Shown here: in pieces, positions 33,159 through 41,503 of the stretch
Position numbering within the stretch: the stretch's first letter is position 1
How the letters are laid out: the number at the start of each line of letters is the position of its first letter
Assembly (NCBI GenBank): GCA_020060215.1
Contig: JAGVAP010000031.1
Location: forward strand, 62,001-126,000
Length of the DNA: 64,000 nucleotides
Direction of reading: 5' to 3'
From: Deltaproteobacteria bacterium
Lineage (GTDB): Bacteria; Desulfobacterota; DSM-4660; Desulfatiglandales; HGW-15
The notes under the pieces: generated by a model
What the model was told of the DNA's origin: nothing
Seen by the model: only the letters and a program-made list of their open reading frames with translations
Databases searched by the model: none
Made by a program: the position numbers and the translations under genes

Positions 33159-33368
33159 TCAGATTTCCGTGGAAACCTCATAATAGGGGATTTGGTCATT
33201 CACGTTCAGGGGGATCTCCGCCTCTTCGTCGAAGCGCTGATCGCATTTGGCGCAGTTCCAGGTCCTCCAACCTTTCCCGATCACGAGGTCGAGGCATTTG
33301 GAGTATGACGGGCAGAATACGTTTCGCCTACCCCTTCTCCGGCAAGGATGTATCATCTTCTCTTTCAT
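33159..33368 (-). CDS. small zinc-ribbon-like protein, 69 aa
   Basis: Start at 33368 follows GGAGGACGGGAG. It has CPSYSKCLDLV and WNCAKCDQRFDEEAE, giving two Cys pairs that fit a zinc ribbon, plus a basic N-terminus (HPCRRRGRR). The end (IPLNVNDQIPYYEVSTEI) looks conserved but is not one I can name. It lies 38 bp after the ftsZ stop on the same strand and may be cotranscribed. Confidence 0.65.
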   Translation of the reverse strand: MKEKMIHPCRRRGRRNVFCPSYSKCLDLVIGKGWRTWNCAKCDQRFDEEAEIPLNVNDQIPYYEVSTEI

Positions 33369-33406
33369 CTCCCGTCCTCCTCCGCCCCGTACATGCAGGG
33401 CCACGC

Positions 33407-34543
33407 TCAGACGCCTGCCGTAAGAAACCGGCTCTTCAGTCTGTTGGGAGGCAAAGCTCTCCTCCTCTCCTTCTGACGCTGGTAAGCGGGCGCATCGAGG
33501 ACATCCATGTCCCCCGCGGCCGGTCCTCTCACCAGCCAGGGGTCCTGGATCTCGAGGGGGGTGATATCCCGGACCCGTTCGGTCTTCGTGCGGCTCTCCT
33601 TGTCGATTCCCGTGGCAATGACCGTGATCTGGACGTCCTCCCCCATGTTCTCGTCAAACACGACACCCCAGAAGATCTCCGCATCCTTGTCCACTTCCCC
33701 CTTGATGTAGCTGCACGCCTCCTCGATCTCTGCCATGGTCATGCTCGGGGGTCCGCAGATGTTCATGAGAAGACCTTTGGCGCCGCTGATGGAGATGTCC
33801 TCCAGGAGGGGGCTGTTGACGGCCTGCCTGGCAGCCTCCGCAGCCCTGTTCTCCCCGCCTGCCCTGCCTGTGCCCATCATCGCGGTGCCCATCTGTTCCA
33901 TGACCCTTTTCACGTCCGCGAAATCCAGATTGATGAACCCGCTGCTCACGATGAGATCCGAGATCCCTTTCACCGCGTTCATAAGGACCTCATCCGCCCT
34001 GGTGATCAGTTCCTTGAACGTGCTGCTCTTTTTCCCGATGGACTTCAGACGGTCATTGGGGATCAGGATGAGGGTGTCCGCTTCCCTTTTCAATCGCTCA
34101 ATCCCGGCAAGGGCTCGGCTCATCCTCCTTTCACCCTCAAACGCGAAAGGCTTGGTCACAACGGCTATGGTCAACGCCCCGCTCTCCTTGCACTCCCGGG
34201 CGATCACGGGTGCCGCTCCCGTCCCCGTGCCTCCCCCCATGCCTGCAGCCAGGAACACCATGTCCGATCCGGTGACGAACGCCCTGACCTGGCGGAGGGT
34301 CTCTTCTGCTGCGGTCTTCCCGATCTCGGGGTCCGCGCCTGCACCCAATCCCCTGGTAATGGAGTTGCCCAGCTGGATCTTCGAACCGCAGATCGACCGT
34401 TCGAGGTCCTGGATATCCGTGTTTGCGATCACGAATTCCACGCCTCGGAGATTTGCGGTGATCATGTTGTTGATGGCATTGCCTCCGGCTCCCCCGACCC
34501 CGATCACCTTGATCTTCGCACCCTGCATCGACTCCGGTTCCAT
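33407..34543 (-). CDS. ftsZ: cell division GTPase FtsZ
   Basis: A 378-aa FtsZ. The GTPase domain has IKVIGVGGAGGNAINNMI at the start, the G-box GGGTGTGAAP near 100 and the T7 loop FINLDFADVKRVM near 200, with Asp needed for hydrolysis in the neighbouring subunit. The C-terminal linker is short. The end has VLDAPAYQRQKE, a loose version of the conserved peptide (usually D-[IV]-P-x-F-[IL]-R) that binds FtsA or ZipA, then about 20 basic residues. No division-and-wall (dcw) genes are nearby, so this is either a moved single ftsZ or a second copy. GGAGAG precedes ATG 34543; ATG 34528 is an alternative. Confidence 0.93.
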   Translation of the reverse strand: MEPESMQGAKIKVIGVGGAGGNAINNMITANLRGVEFVIANTDIQDLERSICGSKIQLGNSITRGLGAGADPEIGKTAAEETLRQVRAFVTGSDMVFLAAGMGGGTGTGAAPVIARECKESGALTIAVVTKPFAFEGERRMSRALAGIERLKREADTLILIPNDRLKSIGKKSSTFKELITRADEVLMNAVKGISDLIVSSGFINLDFADVKRVMEQMGTAMMGTGRAGGENRAAEAARQAVNSPLLEDISISGAKGLLMNICGPPSMTMAEIEEACSYIKGEVDKDAEIFWGVVFDENMGEDVQITVIATGIDKESRTKTERVRDITPLEIQDPWLVRGPAAGDMDVLDAPAYQRQKERRRALPPNRLKSRFLTAGV

Positions 34544-34914
34544 GCCCCGCTCTCCTTTTCCATCCCTCTCTTCTGTGGATTGATGTCTCCCCCGCGGCCC
34601 ATGGTAAAGGCAAGAGGCGTGCCGTGTGGGGTCGGCTTTCAGTAAGGGTATGATAACGCTTGCAATGGTTGGTCAGGCCCTTGCAGAGTCCCTCTTGACC
34701 GGGGCTTTTTTGTATGGATCACGGTGCAAGAAGGGCCTTCGGGATGTATGGAATTCGAAACAGGTTGGAACACCAGGTTGGAATAATGGAATCATGGAAT
34801 GACGGGGAAATGGTTTTGGAAAGACGGAAAGATGGAACGGTGGGTTCAAAGCCTGAAGGACATGCCTGCCAAGAACGTCTCCTGTTTCGGGTTGTCCTTC
34901 TTCCCATGATACCA
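34544..34914. other. gap with GGAATCATGG-type repeat arms
   Basis: No gene I can support. GGAATAATGGAATCATGG (34780-34797) and CCATTATTCCATGATTCC (34912-34929) form imperfect inverted arms 115 bp apart, made of repeated GGAAT-ATGG units. The right arm overlaps the last bases of the response regulator gene. A weak GC hairpin with T6 sits near 34672-34710 on the plus strand but serves no plus-strand gene. Confidence 0.4.
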
Positions 34915-36321
34915 TTATTCCATGATTCCTGCATTGCCCTTGTCTTTCCTGTGGAGACTCTTGAAATCTTCCGGCTTGACGTCGTGCTTCCTGAGGAGGT
35001 TGTAAAAGTCCGCGCGGTACCTTCCGGCCATCTCCGCGGCCTTGCTCACATTGCCCTTGGTCAGCTCGAGAAGGCGGACAAGATAGCCTCTCTTGAAATC
35101 CTCCAACGCCTCGGTGAGAGGTCTGAGCGGCTCTGCAGGCGTATCCTTGTGAGGGAGAACGGTCTCTTCATCGATGATATCGTGTCGTGTGATGACCGCA
35201 GCATGCTCGATCGTATTCTCCAGCTCCCGCACATTCCCGGGCCAGTCGTAGAGCATGAGCTTCTGAATGGCCATGGCCGAGATGCCCTTGATCTCTTTTT
35301 TCATCCTCTTGGTGATCTCTCGGACGAAGTGTTCCGCAAGAAGGGGGATATCCTCCTTTCTCTCCCGCAAGGGCGGCAGTTTCAGGGGCACCACATGAAT
35401 CCTGTAGAAAAGATCCTCGCGGAAACCGCCTTTCTTCACCTCGGCCTCCAGGTCCTTGTTGGTCGCGACAATCACCCTTACATCCACTTCCAAAGGCCTG
35501 CCGCTTCCCAGGGGGTAGAACCTCCTGTCCTGGAGGACCCTCAGCAGTTTTGCCTGGATGGAAAGAGGCATATCCCCGATTTCGTCCAGGAAGATGGTTC
35601 CTTCGTGGGCCTGTGCAAAGAGCCCTCTGTACGTCCTCATCGCATTTGTAAAAGCCCCCCTTTCATAGCCGAACAGCTCGCTCTCCAGGAGGGTCTCGGG
35701 GATGGCGGCACAGTTGATGGCGACAAACGGCTTGTTTCTTCTTTCACTGGCATAATGGATGGCCTTGGCGATGATCTCCTTGCCCGTGCCGCTCTCCCCG
35801 TAGATGTAGACCGTGGAGCATGTTCCGGCGATTCGCGAGACCCGCTCCAGGACCCTGCGCATCTTGTCGCTTCTTGAGACGATGTTCTTGAAACCGTATC
35901 TTTCCTTCAGGGCCCCTTCGAGCCGCTTGACCGCAGAGACAAGCTTGTGGTTTTCAACGGCCCGCTTGATTTGAAAAAGCAGCTCCTGCGGGTCGAAGGG
36001 TTTGTTGAGGTAGTTGAAAGCCCCTCTCTTCATGGCCTCTACCGCACTCTCGATACTCCCGTGAGCGGTGAGAATGATCACGGGCATACAAGGGTTGATC
36101 GAGTGCATCTCCTCCATGAGGGAGATGCCATCGGTCTGCACGAGCTTCAGGTCGACGATGGACAGATCGAAAGTCCCTTTCCTGGCCTCCGTGATGGCTT
36201 CGTCTTCGTCATAGGCCGTGACCACCTCATATCCTGCCAGTTCGAGTCTCAAGCGGATCAGTTTCAGGAGATTGCTGTCGTCGTCCACCACCAGGATCTT
36301 CTCCGGGTCCATGCCGGTCAT
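34915..36321 (-). CDS. sigma54-type response regulator (GlrR/QseF-like)
   Basis: A 468-aa NtrC-family regulator: receiver domain residues 5-120 with Asp57 (DLSIVDLKL) and Lys107; AAA+ domain with Walker A GESGTGKE (175-182) and Walker B GTIFLDEIGD; and a Fis-type helix-turn-helix at the end (KGNVSKAAEMAGRYRADFYN). The last motif and gene order match GlrR. The sigma54-contact loop reads GAFTNA (222-227) rather than the usual GAFTGA. Its start overlaps the lipoprotein stop (ATGA), with AAGGAG upstream. Phosphorylated by the kinase at 36809. Confidence 0.9.
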   Translation of the reverse strand: MTGMDPEKILVVDDDSNLLKLIRLRLELAGYEVVTAYDEDEAITEARKGTFDLSIVDLKLVQTDGISLMEEMHSINPCMPVIILTAHGSIESAVEAMKRGAFNYLNKPFDPQELLFQIKRAVENHKLVSAVKRLEGALKERYGFKNIVSRSDKMRRVLERVSRIAGTCSTVYIYGESGTGKEIIAKAIHYASERRNKPFVAINCAAIPETLLESELFGYERGAFTNAMRTYRGLFAQAHEGTIFLDEIGDMPLSIQAKLLRVLQDRRFYPLGSGRPLEVDVRVIVATNKDLEAEVKKGGFREDLFYRIHVVPLKLPPLRERKEDIPLLAEHFVREITKRMKKEIKGISAMAIQKLMLYDWPGNVRELENTIEHAAVITRHDIIDEETVLPHKDTPAEPLRPLTEALEDFKRGYLVRLLELTKGNVSKAAEMAGRYRADFYNLLRKHDVKPEDFKSLHRKDKGNAGIME

Positions 36322-36866
36322 TTGGAGAGCTCCTTCTTCTTAGCATCGATTTCGATGTCGATCTGGTTCGACTTGTCAATGGTCCTATTCAATTCCCCGA
36401 TTTCTCTGATCAGCCTCTCATTCTCCTGTTTGGCTTCCCTGGCGGCTCGATTCAACTCTTCGATTTCCCCTCTCGATCTCTCGTTCTCCTGAAGTACGTC
36501 GATCCATATCGCCGCCCGGCCTGCGAAAGGGCTCTGTGGAAATTCATGCAGGACCCTCTTGAAAGCATCGATGGATTTTCTGTAGTCCTTTCCGGCATGG
36601 CCGAGATGGGCGTAAGCAAGGGCCGCATTGAAAAGGGCTTCATCCGCAGGAGGCTGGAGATCGGTCAGGGACAATGCCTTCCGACTCTTCTTCAGAAACC
36701 CCTGGTAATCCCTCCGGACCAGAGACTCCTCCGCGGAAGAGAGGTGTTCACGGGCTTCCCTTCTCTTTTCCATGTCACTCAGTGCCGCACACCCGGTCGC
36801 GGACAGTCCTACACCGGCAACAAGAAGAAAAAGACACTCCCTTGTCCTGTTTCGCTTTCCACCCAA
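36318..36866 (-). CDS. lipoprotein, QseG/YfhG-like position
   Basis: A 182-aa lipoprotein: signal peptide ECLFLLVAGVGL followed by lipobox LSATGC (Cys about 26). The mature part has a TPR-like helical region (LVRRDYQGFLKKSRKALSL, FNAALAYAHLGHAGKDYRKS) and a long C-terminal coiled coil (EEIEELNRAAREAKQENERL). It lies between a histidine kinase and a GlrR-like regulator, exactly as QseG (YfhG) does in enterobacteria, where it links the kinase to the outer membrane. No ATG is in frame before the lipobox; TTG 36866 is the apparent start, which overlaps the kinase gene by 58 bp. Confidence 0.8.
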   Translation of the reverse strand: MGGKRNRTRECLFLLVAGVGLSATGCAALSDMEKRREAREHLSSAEESLVRRDYQGFLKKSRKALSLTDLQPPADEALFNAALAYAHLGHAGKDYRKSIDAFKRVLHEFPQSPFAGRAAIWIDVLQENERSRGEIEELNRAAREAKQENERLIREIGELNRTIDKSNQIDIEIDAKKKELSK

Positions 36867-38320
36867 ACCCTGCCTCCATGAGCATTGACGATGCGCTTGA
36901 CAATAGCCAGACCGAGACCTGTTCCCTTGATTTTCCGGTAACTCGTGATCGTCGTTTGTTTGAACTTGTCAAAAATCGCGTTGGCGTCCTGCCTGGGTAT
37001 GCCCGGTCCCGAGTCCGCCACGGAAACCGTCACTCCTTCCTTCACGAATCGCGCAGATATCGCGATGCGTCCTCCCGCCGGTGTGAATTTCAGCGCGTTC
37101 CCGGTCAGGTTCCTGATCGCCTGGAGGATCCTCTCTCGGTCCATCCTGAGTGGAGGCAGGTCGTGAGGCATTTCGACTTCGATACTCATGTTCTTGGCCA
37201 TGGCCAGAGGCCTCATGCCGGAAACGGCGATGTCTATGAGAGGCCGGATATCCGAGATCTCTAGGTTGAGGGACATCATTCCCGCCTCCATTTTGGACAG
37301 ATCCAGCAGTGAATTGACCAGATCGATCATCCGGTTGCTCTCCTCGGCCATGATTGCGAGAACCGCCTTTCCCCTTTCTTTGATCTCCTCGCCGATTCCT
37401 TCAATCAGGAGACTGGTTCCTTCCTTGATGGAGGTCAGCGGTGTTCGCAACTCATGCGCCATCAGGGAGAAAAAGTCGGATTTCATCCTGTCCGTCTCTT
37501 TCAGTTTATCGCACATGAGGTTGAAATCCCGCGCCAGGTCCCTGATCTCGGGCGGAGAGGGGATGTCCAGGTTTCCCTCGAACACCCCCGAGGCGATCTG
37601 CCTCGTTTTTTCCCTCATGGAGGAAAGAGGCCTGGTGATGCTCCTGGTGATCAGGATGGAGATCACCATCCCTGAAAAGAGAAATCCCGCCCCCGTCGCC
37701 ATGGCAAGCCAATTCGCCCTGGCCGCGGAATCGCCGAGACGGACCATGCCGGCATAGGTGTCCTCCTGAATGAGGGATCTCAGGTCTCTGAGCTCCCACA
37801 GGATCTCGTCCACCTGTTCCTTTCTCTTTTGTCTGAACCATTCTTCATCCTTGTCGGGAGACCCGCCTGCGGCTTTCACTTCTTCATGGAAAAGGGAGCG
37901 GTAGCGCTCGTAAAAGGTCTTCACCCTGATGATCGCTTCCGTCTTGTTGGCAGTGTCCGCTGCCGAGAGGGCCTCATCGATGTACTCCATGAGATCGCTT
38001 TCGGCGATGAGGAACTGGTTGAGGAGTTCCCTGTCCTTGGTGATGAAGTACTTCCTCTCATAGCGGACTTGGGCGAGAAGGGAGTCGTCGATCTTCTTCT
38101 CGTAATCCCTCATGCGATGGTCGGCCTCGAGAATCTGGCCGGTCACCCTATGAAAGAGGGTGAGCTGGGAAATGGCGTATGCGCTCACTGCGACCATGGG
38201 GATGAATATGGCCAGGTAACCAATGACCATTCGAACGAAGATGGTCGGCCTTATCCGGTGCACGTCTTTCTGAGACTCCTTCCCTTGACTTCGCTCCGGG
38301 GCCCATCCCTGTTTCCTCAA
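36809..38320 (-). CDS. sensor histidine kinase (GlrK/QseE-like)
   Basis: A 503-aa membrane kinase: first membrane segment about 29-52 (VIGYLAIFIPMVAVSAYAI), periplasmic helical sensor 53-203, second segment about 204-226, HAMP 226-280, H-box with His289 (LMAHELRTPL), N-box NLTGNALKFTP, G1 VADSGPGIP and G2 KGTGLGLAIVKRI. The long helical sensor is typical of GlrK-like kinases. TTG 38320 appears to be the start of the open frame; ATG 38230, just before the membrane segment, or GTG 38263 are alternatives. Operon order kinase, lipoprotein, regulator. Confidence 0.88.
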   Translation of the reverse strand: MRKQGWAPERSQGKESQKDVHRIRPTIFVRMVIGYLAIFIPMVAVSAYAISQLTLFHRVTGQILEADHRMRDYEKKIDDSLLAQVRYERKYFITKDRELLNQFLIAESDLMEYIDEALSAADTANKTEAIIRVKTFYERYRSLFHEEVKAAGGSPDKDEEWFRQKRKEQVDEILWELRDLRSLIQEDTYAGMVRLGDSAARANWLAMATGAGFLFSGMVISILITRSITRPLSSMREKTRQIASGVFEGNLDIPSPPEIRDLARDFNLMCDKLKETDRMKSDFFSLMAHELRTPLTSIKEGTSLLIEGIGEEIKERGKAVLAIMAEESNRMIDLVNSLLDLSKMEAGMMSLNLEISDIRPLIDIAVSGMRPLAMAKNMSIEVEMPHDLPPLRMDRERILQAIRNLTGNALKFTPAGGRIAISARFVKEGVTVSVADSGPGIPRQDANAIFDKFKQTTITSYRKIKGTGLGLAIVKRIVNAHGGRVWVESETGQGSVFFFLLPV

Positions 38321-38769
38321 ACCTGTGCATCCCGGCGGATCAGGAAGAGCGCATCGAGAGAGGCATGGACCGGTGTTCCGCCTGACCCTGCCTCACTGCC
38401 AGGAGCATGCCAGGACGGTACTCTGCCCCAACCGGTCGTTATTCGAAGCGTTTCCAATGCGGGCGTAAAAGGATAACGGGGAAGTGCATGGAAATGCCTG
38501 CACAGGTCGAGGAAGAGTGGGAAGCGTTCCCCGGGTAAACGGAAGGTATTGGGGGGGTTGCGCGTGTAGTCATTTCCATACACCCGGTTCGACGGGCTGT
38601 AGTGAAAAGAGTACTCTTGATAGAAACGCGTGAACGTGAAGCGTGTGCATGCGCGGGGGCTTTCTCCTCTTTTCGTTCACGAAGCACGTTTACGATTCAC
38701 GATTTTCAGAACAGGTGCCGCTGTGATAGAAGAGGATGACTTCCAGGAAAGGCAAGAGCAGGGGTTTTC
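38321..38769. other. gap upstream of the beta-solenoid protein gene
   Basis: No gene supported in 449 bp. It contains a perfect AAGAGTACTCTT palindrome (38607-38618), and a set of CGTGAACG/CGTTCACG and CGATTCACG words between about 38628 and 38702 that can fold back on each other. I found no clear -35/-10 pair and no sigma54 GG-N10-GC site for either flanking gene. Confidence 0.4.
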
Positions 38770-41193
38770 ATGAGACCGTCCCACAGGGTGTTGCTGACCG
38801 CAATCGTTCTCGTTCTTTCGGCCTGGATTTACGAAGGCCGCGCTTCCGGAGAGTTCGTCCCGGCCCCGGAGAACCCCGACAGCCCCTACGGATATGACCC
38901 GCGGATCGATCTGCCGAAAGACCCCCGGATGGCAAACCGCCCCTTCCTGGGCCTGGGGATTCGCTTCACCAAAATGTACGGCGCCCTGGTCAACAACATC
39001 AATCCTGGGCCGATGGAAGGAAACATGGAGCGCAGTCCCTACTGCGATCGCGGGGATATCGTCGAATCCATCGACGGCGAGCCGATGACCCGGGATACCC
39101 TGAAGAAGGTCGTCTCGTCCAAGAAGCCCGGGGATACGGTGACCATCCGGTTTATCCGCACGAACCCTGAGGTCGGGTCCATGCTCCCGGCTCCGGGCAA
39201 GGAACGCAACCCCTCAGAGGCCGTCATCACCCTGGGACGCATGTCGGAATGGACAGGGCCTTCGGCCGACCTGTTGAAGGAGAGCGAACTGCCCGATCTC
39301 GACAGGATGGTTTTGAATGTCGAAGGGATCACGGAGGCGGAAGAGTTTCTCACCGAGAACCTTCGAAGAAACGGCATCCTGGAACCGGTGGATAGACTCA
39401 GGCAAACCTTCTGGCAGGGGTTCGGCCGTCCGAGTTACTCGAGGAACATGCTGCCTCAGGTGGCCTACGCACTCAAGCATCCATTCCGTGCCGTCGAACT
39501 GCAGGAGACGGTCATGCAGCCGATCAGGGAACTGCCGGGAGATCCGATGGCCCTATACCAGGTGATGGCCCGGAACCTGAATCTGAATGTCCCGGCGACG
39601 GGCCCCGGTCTCCACCTGGAGGACCCTGAGAGGGGGTTGGACATCCTGTCGGAAATCGTGGTCAGGGTGGACGATCTGATGGACAAGGCCTTTTCCCGGT
39701 TCAATCTCCGGCAGAAGGATCGGCTCAGGAGCTTCACTTACGGGATGCTGGGCCACCTGAGCCGTCATGAATGGATCATGCGCCTTCCCGGTCCGGAACC
39801 TTCCATTGCGGTGATGCAGGCCAGCACGCAGGTGGATCTTCATTCCCTGATCCAGGCGGCATGCCTTTTCTCCGGCGCGATCACAAAGGGCGCTCCCCCC
39901 CCGAAGAGACCTCCCGCCACCGAGACGTACGAGATCCGAAGCCATGTGAAAGGAGAGATCTTCGCTGCAAGGAAGGTGAACGGCCACTGGATCGTTTATG
40001 GCGGCTTTGGAGAAAACTGGTATGACATGGATCATATCGATGTGGTGATCGACCCCGGCGGGGACGATCGCTACATCTACAACAACCCCATGAACCGAGG
40101 ATTGAAGGTCATCGTCGACATGCAGGGGAACGACCTCCATGCTCCCGTCCAGAGGACGGACGGGAGGCAGGATGGCGGCGGACCTGCCGCAGGGCTGCTC
40201 GGAGTATCGCTGATCGTAGACTACGAGGGAAACGACACCTATATCCAGCATACCCTCGGCGGCCTCGGCGCGGGGATCTTCGGTGTCGGTGTGCTGATCG
40301 ACTATCAGGGCCAGGATCAGTATATCGGCGGGTCGTGGTCGATCGGCGCCGGCCTCTACGGAGCCGGCGCCGTTCTCGACCTGGGCGAGGAAGCGGACGT
40401 CTACCGCTCCGTCAGCTGCAGTCAGGGGCTGGGGTCCTCGCGGGGTTTCGGACTGCTGCTGGACAAGGGGGGGAGGGACCTTTACCAGACCGGGGGAATC
40501 CAGAGCTCCTACGGGGTCCACGGCGCAAGCCTCTCTCTCAGCCAGGGGGTCGGACTGGGAATCGCGGGGTACGATGTGGGAGGTCTGGGCGTCCTGTGCG
40601 ACCTGGGCGGGCATGATCGCTACCTGGGCGGCGAGTTCAGCCAGGGATGCGGCTATGGCAAGGGGTGCGGCATCCTCTATGACCGCAGCGGCAACGACCT
40701 GTATTACGCCGACCGATACAGCCAGGGCAGCGCGGCCCATCAGGCGTTGGGAGTGCTGGTGGACGAAGGCGGCGAGGACTCCTACTATGCCATGTCGGAG
40801 GTCAGCCAGGGGGGAGGTTGGGATGTGTCGATCGGGGTCCTCCTCGACAGAAGAGGAAACGACAGCTATGCATCTTCAGGGCTCTGCCAGGGCGGCGCGT
40901 CCATGCAGTCGCTAGGATGGCTGATCGATCTCGGAGGTCACGATCGGTACTCCAGCCAGAACCAGACCTGTCAGGGATGCTCGGGGGAAAACCGTTACCA
41001 CTATGAAGAGACGGAGAGCCTCAGCTTCTCATGGCTCCTCGACGCAGGGGGTGAGGACGCCTACTCCCAGCCGCGCCGGAACGACTCCACCATGGCGGTC
41101 GGGTTCCCCGATGCGGAAGACCCGGAGAAGAGCAGGCTTCACGGGCTTTTCATGGACATAAGCCGGCCGATCACGTTCTGGGACTTCCGATGA
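38770..41193 (+). CDS. exported protein with PDZ-like domain and beta-solenoid-like repeats
   Basis: An 807-aa protein. A signal peptide spans about 1-26 (VLLTAIVLVLSAWIYEGRAS). Residues about 55-155 look like a PDZ domain (RPFLGLGIRFTKMYG, DRGDIVESIDGEPMTRDTL, GDTVTIRF). From about 418 to 775 there are about twelve repeats of 22-45 residues with core G-[VIL]-L-[LIV]-D-x-x-G-[GN]-D-x-Y and often SQG (for example LGVLVDEGGEDSYYAMSEVSQG). Each core could form a beta-solenoid rung with Asp/Gly turns that might bind calcium. The middle (160-400) is helical. Likely periplasmic or cell-surface. No family name known to me. Confidence 0.8.
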   Translation: MRPSHRVLLTAIVLVLSAWIYEGRASGEFVPAPENPDSPYGYDPRIDLPKDPRMANRPFLGLGIRFTKMYGALVNNINPGPMEGNMERSPYCDRGDIVESIDGEPMTRDTLKKVVSSKKPGDTVTIRFIRTNPEVGSMLPAPGKERNPSEAVITLGRMSEWTGPSADLLKESELPDLDRMVLNVEGITEAEEFLTENLRRNGILEPVDRLRQTFWQGFGRPSYSRNMLPQVAYALKHPFRAVELQETVMQPIRELPGDPMALYQVMARNLNLNVPATGPGLHLEDPERGLDILSEIVVRVDDLMDKAFSRFNLRQKDRLRSFTYGMLGHLSRHEWIMRLPGPEPSIAVMQASTQVDLHSLIQAACLFSGAITKGAPPPKRPPATETYEIRSHVKGEIFAARKVNGHWIVYGGFGENWYDMDHIDVVIDPGGDDRYIYNNPMNRGLKVIVDMQGNDLHAPVQRTDGRQDGGGPAAGLLGVSLIVDYEGNDTYIQHTLGGLGAGIFGVGVLIDYQGQDQYIGGSWSIGAGLYGAGAVLDLGEEADVYRSVSCSQGLGSSRGFGLLLDKGGRDLYQTGGIQSSYGVHGASLSLSQGVGLGIAGYDVGGLGVLCDLGGHDRYLGGEFSQGCGYGKGCGILYDRSGNDLYYADRYSQGSAAHQALGVLVDEGGEDSYYAMSEVSQGGGWDVSIGVLLDRRGNDSYASSGLCQGGASMQSLGWLIDLGGHDRYSSQNQTCQGCSGENRYHYEETESLSFSWLLDAGGEDAYSQPRRNDSTMAVGFPDAEDPEKSRLHGLFMDISRPITFWDFR

Positions 41194-41250
41194 CGAATGG
41201 CCAAGGAATCCCGGTGGAGAGGTACAAGACTCGGAAACCGCCTCCCTTTC

Positions 41251-41340
41251 GTAGGATGGGTGAAGCGGAGCGAAACCCATCTATTCAAGAGCGCCGGGTT
41301 CCAAGCCGACCGGGTTCGCTTCGCAATCTCAACTCACCCT
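41251..41340. repeat. dispersed palindromic element, copy D (decayed right arm)
   Basis: The left arm GTAGGATGGGTGAAGCGGAG is followed by CGAAACCCATCTATT. The right arm keeps GGGTTCGCTTCGC but its end (AATCTCAACTCACCCT) no longer matches TCCACCCATCC. Located between the solenoid gene and the hydrolase gene. The rest of 41194-41503 shows no gene. Confidence 0.7.
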
Positions 41341-41503
41341 TGACACAGGATACCGGCAGGGCCTAGATTGTTTTTGTTTTGGCCAAAGAGATCTCCTGGT
41401 TATCCTCTGGCCGCAAGGTGATTCAGAGGACACCAAAGGCCCAGGTTCTCGGATGGGAACTGGGTTTTTTCATCTCGTATCGAAAAGGAAGAGGAGCCGG
41501 ACC

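Noticed and set aside
34672..34710. GC hairpin followed by six T on the plus strand
   Set aside because: Stem is short and broken, and no plus-strand gene ends just before it, so not called a terminator.
38321..38769. Sigma54 promoter near the sigma54 regulator operon
   Set aside because: No GG-N10-GC pair with the right spacing was found by eye on either strand.
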